A DNA stretch of 64,000 bases, taken from positions 917,001 through 981,000 of the forward strand of contig WPIO01000086.1 of NCBI GenBank assembly GCA_009760855.2, in the 5' to 3' direction. The DNA is from Cristatella mucedo. Its lineage: Eukaryota; Bryozoa; Phylactolaemata; Cristatellidae. The position numbers were made by a program, and so were the translations under genes. The notes under the pieces were generated by a model, which was given only the letters and a program-made list of their open reading frames with translations, was not told the DNA's origin and did no database searches. This document shows, piece by piece, positions 30,273-40,979 of the stretch (position 1 is the first letter of the stretch; each line of letters starts with the position of its first letter).

Positions 30273-31740
30273 AGCTCTTTTCCGCTCATCTGAACTTCGA
30301 ATAAAAAATTTTTTACATTATATTTGGACATTATAATTTTGCTAAAAATCTTTTCCATCATAAAAAAACATTCCTTTACTACAAGCAAAGTTAGCTCCAT
30401 TACCATTAGTGTTAGTTCAGCAGTATTCTCACAAATAGTCAAATAGTGAATTATTATTGTTGTATTATTTGGATCCTGTGAAGGTAGTGTAGTATTGAAT
30501 TCAATAGTTACATCCAATCTTGATGTTACTCAAAAAGGCTCATCATTGTATTGCAGATCATTAACATGAATTGGATAAAGAGCAAGCCCCTCAGGATATG
30601 TAACACCAACTTTTTCAGTAAGCTCATTAAGTCCCAGATATGGTTTTCTGAGTGTTGTGAAATCCATGTATTCAGGTGTGCATTTTCAAAGTTTTGGTGC
30701 ACTTCTTCTTGCAACAGCTGGGTATTGTTTATATCCATTAGCAAGCACACTAACATTTTTAATATCACAGTGATTGTATTGCAAGGATTACCAGTATAAT
30801 CACTGTATTTATTGTATTTTTGAGCTGCAACAATTAACCATCTAACTTTATCAATTGTATTTTGAACTGATAGTGTTTTAGTAAACCTAGTACCTTGATT
30901 AAGACTAGTTATGGTAATATTTTCATAACGTCTAACTCTATAGTTAAGTCTTTCACCTGAAATATTAGCAAGTGATCTTTGATCACTTTCTTTAGGAGTT
31001 ACACATGGCACCATTAATCTCATTTTTGACATTGCAATTTTGAAACCAGTCCAAACTCCATCTCCATTAGCTAGAGCACTACCTCTAGTAGAGATGCATT
31101 AGCTTGATTTGCAATAAAACCTGTAGCACCTGCTTTAATGGCATCATAATCCTTCCATCAAAGCGAGTCATTTCAAGTGTAAAAGGAATATTACAAAGAA
31201 CTGTATTCTTGTCAGCACAGAATCCAGAAATTCGTGATAGAGGAAGTGCAATACTAAACGTTCCCGCAGTATCAACAAGATTCTTTATTAGAGCTCTCCT
31301 ATAAATGAAACCACTATTTGAACTATTTGCCCCAGAAGCAGCAGAACTAGAATAAGAACTATTTAAAGTCATATCATCCAATGAATTTGCTTCATCTTTT
31401 TTCCAGCCAGTTGCAAGACCTTCAGTTCTATTATAATCATTTGGATGACATTGAAGTCCAATTAATGCTGAAACACTTCCAACTCCTTGTGATAGTAAAA
31501 GATTTTCAATTTCTTCAGTACCAAGTCTAACCTTCGTAGTGCTAAACATCCATGCACCTGCCTTGTTAACAAGACCTACAGCAAGATGACGATTAGGTGC
31601 TCCATAAGGAATAACACCATTAACAGCAGGTCCTGGTAAAAAAGAAACAGGAGTACAAACACATGGAAAGATACTTGGAACAGGAGTTTTATCACATCGA
31701 AAGAAACTTGGTTCTTGTATAGAACATAAACAACAAATAC
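30269..31740 (-). pseudogene. Major capsid protein, double jelly-roll (broken)
   Basis: Hexon-type protein building the virion shell. Key Polinton/adintovirus motifs: GTFSIALPLSRISGFCADKN (about 31240-31180), ERLNYRVRRYENITI, IDKVRWLIVAAQ (about 30860-30830) and the C-terminal strand LDVTIEFNTTLPSQDP. Frames are 31740-31085, 31032-30526 and 30517-30269, requiring at least two frameshifts. Roughly 490 codons. The N-terminus reaches the junction with the divergent gene at 31741, so a few residues or the start may be missing. Followed by the minor capsid gene with a 4-base overlap. Confidence 0.85.
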
Positions 31741-32148
31741 TTGCTGAAAATTACTATTGATTCTAAGCCTTACTTCAATACATGGATCTATATCAGTGAA
31801 GATAGGAGACCAACACTTGAAGAAGATATTGTCAATAGAGCAAGTATGAAACTTGAATATAGTGGTTATGATTTATCTCAACGATCAATTATTGAAGTAA
31901 GAATATATTTTGGTAGCAAACCAAGTATATTAATTGACCAAAAGAACATACCACTGAAGTTTAGTAATATTGCTGATGTAATTCAAAAACTTGGAAGTGA
32001 CTTTGCTATTACTGGTATTCTTGATGGAAGTTATGTAACTAAAGATAGATATAATTCTGAAGAGAGACTTAATATTAGAATGAAACCAAATCAATTTAAA
32101 GTTTATAGTATTGTTAAAGGAAGTGAATCCAATCCAGTTGATTATTAG
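31741..32148 (+). CDS. Hypothetical 136-codon protein between MCP and PLA2
   Basis: Long undamaged frame, unusual in this element: 31741 (TTG-CTG, no ATG) to TAG 32146-32148. Contains SKPYFNTWIYISEDRRPTL, RSIIEVRIYFGSKPSI and GILDGSYVTKDRYNSEE; beta-rich, no recognised domain. If the start is non-ATG or lies upstream across the MCP boundary, the gene is 5'-truncated. No homologue seen in Polinton A. Confidence 0.5.
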   Translation: MLKITIDSKPYFNTWIYISEDRRPTLEEDIVNRASMKLEYSGYDLSQRSIIEVRIYFGSKPSILIDQKNIPLKFSNIADVIQKLGSDFAITGILDGSYVTKDRYNSEERLNIRMKPNQFKVYSIVKGSESNPVDY

Positions 32149-32200
32149 ATACAAAAAACAAAAACACATTCAACAATAAACAAAACAGAAATTAGATTAT

Positions 32201-32760
32201 TTAAATTTTTGTATATCTTTTTCTAGTTATATCTAACGTCTTATCAACTATTCCTCTAGTATAGTTCCTAATCTTATTTAGACTAGCAGGATTTGATACT
32301 TTATCTTTTAGAAAGTTAGTCGCAGATGAATCATTTACCATTCCACCAAGTCCGCGGCCTAACTTTATCGCCATAATTGCTGCCACTGTTTTTGCATCTT
32401 CACGAACATAAGAAGGTTGACGTGGATCAAGAGTAATACGAGCTGCAGACTCTGCATGAACAAGATTGGATCAACTTCGTATCTGTTCTTTTTTGGCTAA
32501 AACATAGAAGTTGTCTCAGTATATGAATGGTCATGAGTAAGTCCACGACTATCCAAATCATTTGCTCCTTGGTAACGCTCTTCCATAGGTTGAGTAAATT
32601 GTGTACCAGGTCAAACATAACTATATTTAATAATATTATTAAAATTTCCATTTGGAAGAAATTCAGGTTTTACTCCTGGAGGCAGATTCATGTGTATCTC
32701 ACGATTACCGGTAAGTTTGCTATTAAAATCTACTAATCCTGAACTAGCTTCTATACTAAC
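32201..32760 (-). pseudogene. Phospholipase A2-domain protein, Polinton B copy (broken, 5'-truncated)
   Basis: Aligns with the intact gene at 13360-14133 from about residue 80 onward. The start of its PLA2 region is recognisable (PGTQF, then THDHSY in place of HDSLY, so the catalytic His-Asp and Tyr are kept). The C-terminus matches (LKDKVSNPASLNKIRNY near 32330-32250). Several frameshifts occur between 32520 and 32390. The N-terminal quarter is removed by the LINE junction at 32760/32761. Confidence 0.75.
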
Positions 32761-34812
32761 ATTGTTGAATCACAGATGCACAATCCTAAAATGCTGATGT
32801 CGACAATAAACCATCTCCTCAACCGTTCCCAGATTAGCTCCTTACCTGATGATCCTTGCGATGATCTAGCCGATCACTTCTCTCGATTCAATGTGCAGAA
32901 GATAGACAAGATCTGGGAATCCATCCCTGCGATGACAAACTCCCCACTAGAATGCTGTTCCTCGGTTCCTGGCTGCACATCAATGTCTGCATTTAAGCAG
33001 GTCACTAGTGATCTAGTCCTAAAGTTCGTATCGCAATCAAAGAAGACAACAAGTCCTCTGGACCCTATTCCCACTGACCTGCTCCTACTTTGCATTGATC
33101 TGCTGCTGCCATGCATAACTAACATCATTAATATGTCATTAGCCTCAGGTCATGTCCCAGCACGTTTCAAAAAAGCTGTAGTCAGGCCTCTCCTCAAGAA
33201 AGCAACACTAGACCAAGAGAACTTGAGCAACTACCGCCCAGTCTCCCTTCTACCATTTCTATCAAAGACACTGGAACGGGTCGTGGCAGACCAGCTGAAC
33301 TCATATATCGAAACCTCACACCTTGCTAGTAAATTCCAGTCCGGCTTTAGAGCTGATCACTCCACAGAGCCAGCATTGCTTAGGGTATACAACGACCTAC
33401 TTAGGAATGCAGACATGGGTAGAGTGTCTCTGCTTGTTTTACTTGATCTTTCGGCAGCTTTTGACAACCTCGATCACGAAGTTCTTCTAAAGCACCTCTC
33501 ATCTCGTCTGGGCATCACTGGCACTGCTCTGCAGTGGTTTGGTCCTATCTCAGTGGCAGACTCCAGAGTATTGACGTGAATGGACAAAGATCATCTGAAG
33601 TACCTCTGAAATATGGAGTACCTCAGGGCTCCGTTCTAGGTCCGGTTCCTTTCACGGTTTATACTCTCCCTCTTGCTGATGTGATTGCCAAGCACAATCT
33701 AGGCTTTCACTTCTATGCGGATGACAGTCAGTTATACCTTTGCTTTGATCCCTCCCAGACTTCGAGCACCTCAAATTATCTAAACTTACTTGCAGCATGC
33801 ATTGATGACATCCGCACGTGGATAGCAGCAAATTTTCTAAAACTAAACAATGACAAAACTAACTTACTAGTTATGGGCAAACCCAGTGTGATTCAGAAAT
33901 TGGAAAGGCTGACGCTCAAAATTGGCTCTACCAGCATATCTCCTGTCGAATCAGTTCGAAATCTAGGTGTCATATTCCAAAGCGACCTCTCGTTAGACGA
34001 CCATATCAGCTCCACGGTCAGATCTGCCTATTTTCAGCTTCATAACATTGCTAAAATTCGGGCTTGTGTAGATAAGGATACCACGTCTAAGTTGGTCCAT
34101 GCATTCGTGGCATGTCGTCTCGACTTCTGCAACTCACTGCTTACTGTCCTCCAAGCATGTACGATCAGGCGATTGCAGCTGGTGCAAAACTCTGCAGCTA
34201 GGCTTGTCTGTCCTGAGCTTCGCAGTTGCCACATTACTCCACTTCTCGCCGACCTGCACTGGCTACCAGTCAAGCAACGGATTGACTTCAAGGTTTTGCC
34301 ACTCACATTGAGGTCCCTTCATTCTTTGACTCCAGCATATTTCTCAGATCTACTCCCCCACCAGGCCAAGCATCGTACCACCCACATTTCGGAATCCAAC
34401 AATTTACCACTACCTCGTACAAACCTCAAATCCTTTGGAGACCGTGCATTTAGTTCGTATGCTCCCAAAGCCTGGAACTCCCTCCCGACCTGCGTCAGAA
34501 CATCCCCTGACCTGACCACATTTAAGAGGAACTTGAAAACACACCTATTTAGGACAGCATTTAGTGGGTCCCTGTGATGCGTCCTTCACGTGCTTATGCG
34601 TGCTGACACTGTGCATGCTGCCACTAACCACATTTGCATGCTGACCCTGTGCATGTCACCCCTAACCATGTTATAAATTTTGTTTGTTTTTTAAGCATGA
34701 TTTTACTTACGATTTAATTGCATTTCCCTTTGCAGCAAATGTAAAGCGTCTAGAAAGAGATTAAGTTCTCTGATGGCGCTTTATCAAGTACATTATTAAT
34801 AATATTAATATA
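32761..34812 (+). mobile_element. CR1/L2-type LINE, best-preserved RT (copy 4)
   Basis: 5'-truncated at ACATTGTTGAATCACAGATG; 3' UTR 34578-34812 ends ATGGCGCTTTATCAAGTACA then a degenerate ATTAATAAT tail. It sits exactly where the N-terminus of PLA2 (and, by comparison with Polinton A, the HNH gene) should be, so the insertion is associated with a deletion. Confidence 0.85.
32776..34577 (+). pseudogene. LINE reverse transcriptase, one frameshift
   Basis: Frame 1 (32776-33579) covers the linker and RT fingers: LSNYRPVSLLPFLSKTLERV, FQSGFRADHSTEPALLRVYN, LLVLLDLSAAFDNLDHEVLL. A frameshift near 33535 leads to frame 2 (to 34577) with the palm motifs [20 protein letters not shown] and the catalytic FYADDSQLYLCFD, the thumb KLNNDKTNLLVMG and the typical C-terminal WLPVKQRIDFK, FGDRAFSSYAPKAWNSLP. 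The endonuclease domain is not present because of 5' truncation. Confidence 0.85.
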
Positions 34813-34928
34813 GTAACATTGCACTTTCACTTTTATAATCTCTCGTCTTTTTGCCGCCTATTGTACTACTTTCTACTTTTTAATACTATCTTTTATTCTT
34901 GTTAATATGAAAGACCAGATTTTTCAAC

Positions 34929-35984
34929 TTAGTCTCTTCCTTTATTCAAATAAGCCAATCTGTTTTTTACCCCTGTAGTCTGTAATTTATCTGATAAATT
35001 AATATCCACACCCTTCTCTAATAATTCAACCATGTTTCCCAAGTCCACAATAGCCGTGATGGCACACTGGGTAAGGCGGTTGCTTTCATTTTTTTCTGGT
35101 TCGATTCCTGCGGTGGGCGATTCTTTATTGCCACTGCAAGTGGTGGTGATAGCCGTAAAGGCTCTTCTGTCGCTATACAAAAAAAGGCTGTTTAATCAGC
35201 TAGGATTTATTTATTTATTTACCTAATCTTTCGCTTTGAAGCGATAAAGCTCTAAGTCTTTCTTCATGTGTATTCATTTTTGGTTGTCTTGCAGAAAACA
35301 TAGTTTCATCGACTATTTTCCCAACTAGTGTTGCAACTGCAACTGTTATACTTACTGCAAGACCAACTGTTCCTATTACACTAGCAATATTAGCAACTAT
35401 AGGTGGAATTGTGGGGAGTATTCGACCCCTCCTAACTTCCAAGAAGTTATTTTTCCAAGCTATAGGATCTAGTTGTGTGGCATCCCAACTAACCTCGTCC
35501 CTAAACATATCAGGTAAAAACTTACTAGGATTTAGTTACCAGTCACTGTTTGAATTTTCTGCTTCTACCTATTAATATTTCATTGTTGCAATAGACATTC
35601 TCTAAATTTGCTATCGTTTTTGTCAATCCTTTTTTCTGACATTGTTTTCCAGAAGACTTGACCGTATTTTCCTGAATTAATATTATCTACAATCTCTTTC
35701 ATAAATAGTCCTAGATCTAGTATTCCTGTAACACCTAATAAAAAGCCTCCAAATGCTCTAGTAGCAGTTCTAATAACTTTAAATGATTGTAATACTTTTG
35801 AAACCATATTGTCTATCTTGCTTGAAGCTTGTAAAGACAGTTTCATAGCAGTTTTTGGTGCCACTTTTATAACAGCTTTTGAACCAACTTCAGTTGCATT
35901 TGTAACACCTGACACAACTTCTCTACTTATGCTAACTACTTCTTTTATATCTTCACAAACTCTTTTACCTTCTTTATTCTTCAT
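34929..35984 (-). pseudogene. Membrane-active-looking virion protein, Polinton B copy (SINE insertion)
   Basis: Homologue of 8237-9338. Start ATG 35984 (MKNKEGKRVCEDIKEV). Hydrophobic segment AFGGFLLGVTGILDLGLFMK, block YGQVFWKTMSEKR, stop near 35580, then WDATQLDPIAWKNNFLEVRR and the second hydrophobic segment IPPIVANIASVIGTVGLAVS (35508-35215). The SINE at 35050-35221 splits the following helix; coding resumes with MVELLEKGVDINLSDKLQ to a stop at 34929. Position between fibre cassette and PLA2 matches Polinton A. Confidence 0.6.
35050..35221 (+). repeat. tRNA-derived SINE, family 1
   Basis: Box A-like TGGCACACTGGGTAAGG (35059-35075), box B GGTTCGATTCC, a body ending GGCTGTTTAATCAGCTAGGA and an (ATTT)n tail. 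Nearly the same as the minus-strand copy at 42962-43137, but the anticodon-stem region is replaced by a T-rich stretch. Confidence 0.8.
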
Positions 35985-36002
35985 ATATTATAAGTAATTG
36001 AA

Positions 36003-36864
36003 AAATTAACTAAGATAAATGGAATTGTATATACTGATCTTGATGCAAATAAAAATATAGTAAGTAACTTAGACTTTCCTGTTAATGGTGGTGATGCAAT
36101 AAGATTGGATTAGGTTCTTAGTACTAAGTTTGGTAACAGTGTTGCTACTAACGTAACAGGAGAGTTAGCAAGTGTATCAACTTTATCTAACTTATTACCG
36201 AGGAGTGGAGCAAAAATGATGTCACAACTTAATTGTAAGAATGTTATTGGTATATCAGGTAATTCTGCTGATGGGACTGTTTCTAGTGATTTAAGACCTT
36301 GTAAAGTAACAAAATATGGATTATGGAAAAGTATGACACAAGTTTTTCAAGGAAAAGCTACCGCAAGCATAGCTATGGGGAAAAGAATATTATAAATTTA
36401 AAAGATTATTATGTAGTAACAAAACTATTTGTTTATGATACTAAACAAGTAGGATTTAGATATTTAGGATTTAGTTCTAATACTTATCATAGTGTATTCA
36501 AACTTTATATATTAGGTCTTAATATTATTGCTAACGGTAGTAGTGGATCAAGTTATTCACTTCAACAAATTACACCAGCTGATTTTCCAATTATAGAACA
36601 AGGAACAGGTAGAAAGTTAGGATTTATAACCAACCTTTAAACATTATTTTCTGGTACATTACCTAACATTAGTATGATATTTGGTGTTATGTATGCAACT
36701 GATTAATAAATGCTTAGTTATATTTGACTAGTGATAGTACATTTGGTGCTAGTGGTACTATAGTTTTAATAATAAATATTAATGGAAGTTGTACTTTTGC
36801 TGTTGATGTGTTAACTGCCGCAAGAGGAAATATTTATATAGATTTTCTTGTTAGTATTGTCTAA
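36003..36864 (+). pseudogene. Fibre-like protein C, Polinton B copy
   Basis: Homologous to 7366-8220. Stalk blocks NLDFPVNGGDAIRLD and MMSQLNCKNVIGISGNSADG; tip blocks LGLNIIANGSSGSSYSLQQI and SGTIVLIINIDGSC; TAA at about 36862. In-frame TAG at about 36111, frameshift near 36320 and stops near 36640-36725 inactivate it. The next gene starts three bases downstream. Confidence 0.6.
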
Positions 36865-36866
36865 AA

Positions 36867-37716
36867 ATGCTTGGATATAGAAAAAAAGGAAGTGGAGCAA
36901 AGAAATATATTAGACAGACTGGTGATATACTTAATGAAAATTTAAGTATGAATGGTAACTTGATAAAGAACTTTGGTGATCCTGTTGATAGTGGTGATGC
37001 TGTAAATAGAAAATATATAGATACGAACTCTGTTACAAAGGTTTCTAGATCAACTACTTCTGATGGAGATATTGACATGAACAATCACAGGTTAGTAGAT
37101 CTTGCTAATCCTACAAATCCTAGTGATGCTGTAACAAAAGATTATGCAGATACGAAATTAGCAATTACAGGTAGAACTATTTCAGGCACATTAACTGTAA
37201 CTGAAATGCTTGGTGTTTATAATCCTCCTACTAATGATGATTATGATTATAGTGTACCGAATAAAGCCTATACTGATGCAAACTTTCTTAATTTACGTGG
37301 AGGAACTGTTAACAAAAATTTAGATATGATGACCAACTTTATTAGAATTGCATATCATCCTGTTGATCCTAATGATGGTGTTAATCTTGCTTATCTGAAT
37401 AGCATATCTGATGGAAATGTAGTAAAAATAGGATTTAATGGATTTATAGATTCAACATTACAAGCAAATACATATGGAACAATCTATCAAGGAAAATTTA
37501 TTGACGGTAGTTTATTTAGTGGTAGAATTCCTAGGGCTTTATTTGTAATTTCGACAGTATACACGGCACCAAATGGTTTACTAAAACAGTTCATTCCTCT
37601 TCCGCTATCAGGAATAAATCCTAATTATTCATTTCAGTTATTTGGAAGTTGTAATCTTGATTCAAATAAAACATAATAATGGATTCACCAATGATATGTA
37701 CACAAGACATAATATA
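36867..37716 (+). pseudogene. Fibre-like protein A, Polinton B copy
   Basis: The best N-terminus of this family: MLGYRKKGSGAKKYIRQTGD, a basic anchor that would bind the capsid, then stalk motifs GDPVDSGDAVNRKYID, ANPTNPSDAVTKDYADTKL and VDPNDGVNLAYLNSISDGNV, and a tip open until TAA at 37674-37676. A C-terminal frameshift cuts about 13 residues compared with copy 1 (PMICTQDI in another frame). Confidence 0.7.
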
Positions 37717-37718
37717 AT

Positions 37719-38541
37719 ATGCTTCCTATAAAGGAATTAGAAATGAATGGAACATTGACTTTTGATTCAAATAGAATTCCAAAATTTTGGAGAAACTGTA
37801 GATTAATTAGAATCTATTATTAAGTCATTTGCTGAAAACAATTATCTAAGGAAAGACTCAGATCATATCTCATTTAACTGGTAATTCATCTGCAAACTCA
37901 AAAAAGTATGTGAATGTTTGAGATCCTATCAATGGCAGTGATGTTGCGACAAAAAATATCTCGATAAAAATAAAGTTGATTTATAAAATTATAGTCATGA
38001 AACAATAAATTTAAATTTAACTGCTATCAAAATGTATATTATTAAACGTGAAACAATATTTAATAATAATTTACCAATTAATATAATTTCTTATGGCTTG
38101 CTACATTATTTCTGTTTAAAATGTGGAAATATACCGTATATTTCTAGATGTATTAGTCAAACTGCTTTTAATTACTATTATGATAATTTAACTGTAAACA
38201 GCGTAAAAACGGCACAAGATTGACACACCAATGCAAATGTTTTCTTCTTCTAGTGATGGAGCATTAAGTGTATCTAAATTATCAGATATTAACATAATAT
38301 ACCAAAATATCCAAAGATAGTAATTAAAATAAAAGATATTGACAGCACAGTTGATATAAATAGTAATGTTATTGATAGAACAATTAGATGTGCAGTCTAC
38401 AATAGAATATTTAGTAACAATTCATTTTTATTAAAAGATGATAATAGAACTAGAATAAACTATAGGTTTGTATCATCACAAATTACTATAAATATAGATA
38501 AAGTATATGAAAGTGATATTATAATTTTAAAATGCAATTAA
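37719..38541 (+). pseudogene. Fibre-like protein B, Polinton B copy
   Basis: ATG 37719 (MLPIKELEMNGTLTFDSN). Frameshifts near 37785 and 37900 and stops (for example near 37980 and 38221) break it. Tip blocks LHYFCLKCGNIPYISRC and FLLKDDNRTRINYRFV match copies 1 and 2. Ends TAA 38539-38541. Confidence 0.55.
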
Positions 38542-38721
38542 AAATTGTATTCTCGAAATCAATATTCATCTACTTTACTTAATATAAAATATTATGGTAT
38601 TGAGAATAATTATGTTACTATTCTTTACATGTTACTATTAAGTCATTATATATTTAATTTTACTATTATTGATAAACCAAGATCAAATCAATTGCATTTA
38701 ATATTGTTTATCCTATTTTAA

Positions 38722-38973
38722 ATGATCAAAAGTATTATAACTCCAAGTGATTTGGATTCTATTGAGATTTCAGTAGTTAATTGAGTAAAAGATTCACAAT
38801 CATTATCAAATAATTTTAGTGGTTCTGAATATTTTCCTGCACTTAATGCTTGGACTGTAACTATATATCATACAACACCTACAACATCTACAACTGATTC
38901 TTCTTCTTCTATATTTGATACTGGAGTAACTCTTATGACTTTAGAAGAACTTTCTAGATCTTCCAATCCATAG
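38722..38973 (+). pseudogene. Hypothetical protein downstream of fibre cassette, Polinton B copy
   Basis: ATG 38722 to TAG 38971-38973, one in-frame TGA near 38782. Contains ITPSDLDSIEIS, also seen at 5199-5492, and a Thr/Ser-rich middle (TPTTSTTDSSSS). Ends convergently with the gene on the opposite strand. Confidence 0.4.
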
Positions 38974-39344
38974 TCTCTTAATTCAATTCTTCTGGTAGAT
39001 CACAATTTTTTCCTGCATCTATTTCTTTTATTATTTGTTTGGTTAGTTCTATTTTTTGAATAAGCTTCAGACCTCATGCTATTTATCTTTTCTATTTTTA
39101 AGTCTTTACGGAACTGTTAAAAGATTGAACCATCTCTAACTTTAGTGAATATACATGCGAACTCTGGTTCAGAGTGATTGATTCTTGATGCTTTATACTC
39201 TCATACTAGTTTTACAGCAACTGACAGTGTTGATCTAATGTCTTCAGTTCTACCCATTGGATATAAACAGATTTTAAAGTATGAATACTGTTGACCTTGT
39301 ACTTCTTCAAGACAGTCTTTTCCGCTTGTTTCAACTGAAACCAT
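38972..39344 (-). pseudogene. Conserved Polinton protein (homologue of 4823-5206)
   Basis: Start ATG 39344 after TATAGAAA. Blocks KDCLEEVQGQQYS, LYPMGRTEDIRSTL, KVRDGSIF and EKINSMRSEAYSK are shared with Polinton A. At least two in-frame stops. Confidence 0.5.
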
Positions 39345-39385
39345 TTTCTATAATATTGTTTTTATTTTGTTTAAATTTAAATTAA

Positions 39386-39898
39386 TTATACAGTGGTTGG
39401 TGCTGGAGCATTGCCAGTTGTTTGTGCATGTGCTGCTAGTGCTACTGCAGTTGCTTTTTGTCTTGCACTTGAACCATAAGCTATATCAGGTAGAACTGCA
39501 TAACATTCATCTTCGACAATTCCAGAGATATTAGGTTTAAATCGAGAGACTCCTGAGATAACAGTTGAGAGTGTTGGAAGTTGTGATGCAATCCATGTTG
39601 TATATCCAGAGGTTTCTCCCGATGTATCTAGAAGTGCATCAACTTTAGCTCTAACTTTAGTATCAAGATTTGCTGTCACATTAGTCATTCCTGACGTAAT
39701 TATCTTTTGTGCTTCAATGTCGCACTCATCTAAATAGAATTTCTTAACAGATGTATCAGTCATATATGAAATATCTTAATCAAGTGTTTGCTCATCATAA
39801 GAAGTCATTCTTGATTTAACAAGAAAACCTAGGTGAGCTTTTAGTGCAGTAGCAGTAGTTGCTAGACTCGGATCAGTTACATCAGAAGTTGCTTGCAT
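39386..39898 (-). pseudogene. Conserved Polinton protein (homologue of 4308-4786)
   Basis: ATG at 39898; in-frame stop near 39779, after which an open frame of 125 codons starts at MTDTSVKKFYLDECDIEAQK and continues through TAATALAAHAQTT-like Ala/Thr-rich sequence to the stop at 39386. The long open C-terminal part shows the family's true end better than the Polinton A copy. Confidence 0.55.
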
Positions 39899-40016
39899 TT
39901 CCTACATAATAATTATAAAAAAAATATTACATGAACACAAATTAACTAACATGATCTAATTACCAAATGCTATTATTCTAGTGTTTTTAAATTTGTTTTC
40001 CAGTCTTTCTTCAGGC

Positions 40017-40205
40017 TCATGTCATTTTATCACAAGCATTACAAAAATCTATAAGACTCAAAATAATTAAACCATCTAAGTCTGGAATATACTTACAAAG
40101 ATTGTTTTTAAGTGTACCTCTACTAAAACATTTGAGTTTTCTACTAAAAATTTCTTCTGCTAATTTTCTAGCCTTTTTACAACTAAGAATCATTGAAACT
40201 TCCAT
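40017..40205 (-). CDS. Small conserved Polinton protein, 62 residues
   Basis: Intact frame from ATG 40205 (MEVSMILSCKKARKLAEEIF) to a stop at 40017; counterpart of 4038-4274. Contains IPDLDGLIILSLIDFC. Preceded by TATATATAG. Unknown function; likely paralogue of the next gene upstream. Confidence 0.55.
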   Translation of the reverse strand: MEVSMILSCKKARKLAEEIFSRKLKCFSRGTLKNNLCKYIPDLDGLIILSLIDFCNACDKMT

Positions 40206-40217
40206 TACTATATATAA
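40206..40217 (-). promoter_or_regulatory. TATATATAGTA leader motif
   Basis: On the minus strand ATTATATATAGTA precedes ATG 40205 and overlaps the stop of the gene at 40218-40494; same motif class as at 4024-4037. Confidence 0.45.
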
Positions 40218-40494
40218 TTATAAAATTTGTACACTAATTTTAGTCTTTGCTGTTTTAGATTTTTTATCTGCTTCTTCAAGCATTTCATTTATCTTGCTAC
40301 GAAATTCCATTAATTTATCACATGTATCCCATATCTCTATAAAAAAAACTAATAAATGAACTATCTAAATCAGGAATAAGTTTATCAAGTGAATGTTTAA
40401 CTATTCGTTGATGTTTTCTTATAAGCTTTTGTAAACAGTTACGTATTGCCATTTCTGTAGATTGTTCACAGCTAAGAATTCTTGAAACATCCAT
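40218..40494 (-). pseudogene. Small conserved Polinton protein (homologue of 3735-4009)
   Basis: ATG 40494 follows TTATATAGGAA. Blocks SRILSCEQSTEMAIRNCLQK, QRIVKHSLDKLIPDLDSSF, then a frameshift near 40335 and the C-terminal MLEEADKKSKTAKTKIS. Confidence 0.55.
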
Positions 40495-40540
40495 TTCCTA
40501 TATAAGTAAAAACAATTTTATTTAATTTAAATTAATTTAA

Positions 40541-40799
40541 TCAAGACTTAAATCACTATCTTTATCTTCTTCACTTTCAAATACTTCATCTTCTTTTCTT
40601 GTTCTCCAAATAGAAGTACGTCAAGAATTATATCACCTTCTTCATTAACACTGCAGTAAGAAAAGTCTGATTCTGATTCAGGAATCTAGTCAGGATCTTC
40701 CTCTGAATCATCTGAAAAGTATTCACATTCACTATCTAAAGTATTAATATCAATAGAATCTGCCTCTTCTTCTGAAATTTTGGAAATTTCTGGATCCAT
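40541..40799 (-). pseudogene. Acidic protein, Polinton B copy
   Basis: Counterpart of 3417-3698: starts MDPEISKISEEEADSID at 40799, contains SECEYFSDDSEEDPD and VLLFGEQE. An in-frame TAG near 40688 and a frameshift near 40600 break it. Confidence 0.5.
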
Positions 40800-40870
40800 T
40801 TAATAATAGTGGAAATAATTTATCAATTTGTATTGAATTTTTCTATTGACTTAAACAGTTTTATTTTTTT

Positions 40871-40975
40871 CTAGTATATCATTGTGTTGTTATCTGTTTC
40901 CTTTTTATCTTTATCAGCAAATCTGACTTTCGTTTTAGGTATTTGTTTGGTGTTCTCGCTTTTTCTTTTTGGCAT
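40871..40975 (-). CDS. Small basic protein downstream of PolB, Polinton B copy
   Basis: Thirty-four codons starting MPKRKSENTKQIPKTKVRFA, similar to the 50-codon gene at 3240-3392 (same KxK-VRF core), placed directly after PolB. Short and therefore tentative. Confidence 0.4.
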   Translation of the reverse strand: MPKRKSENTKQIPKTKVRFADKDKKETDNNTMIY

Positions 40976-40979
40976 CTAT

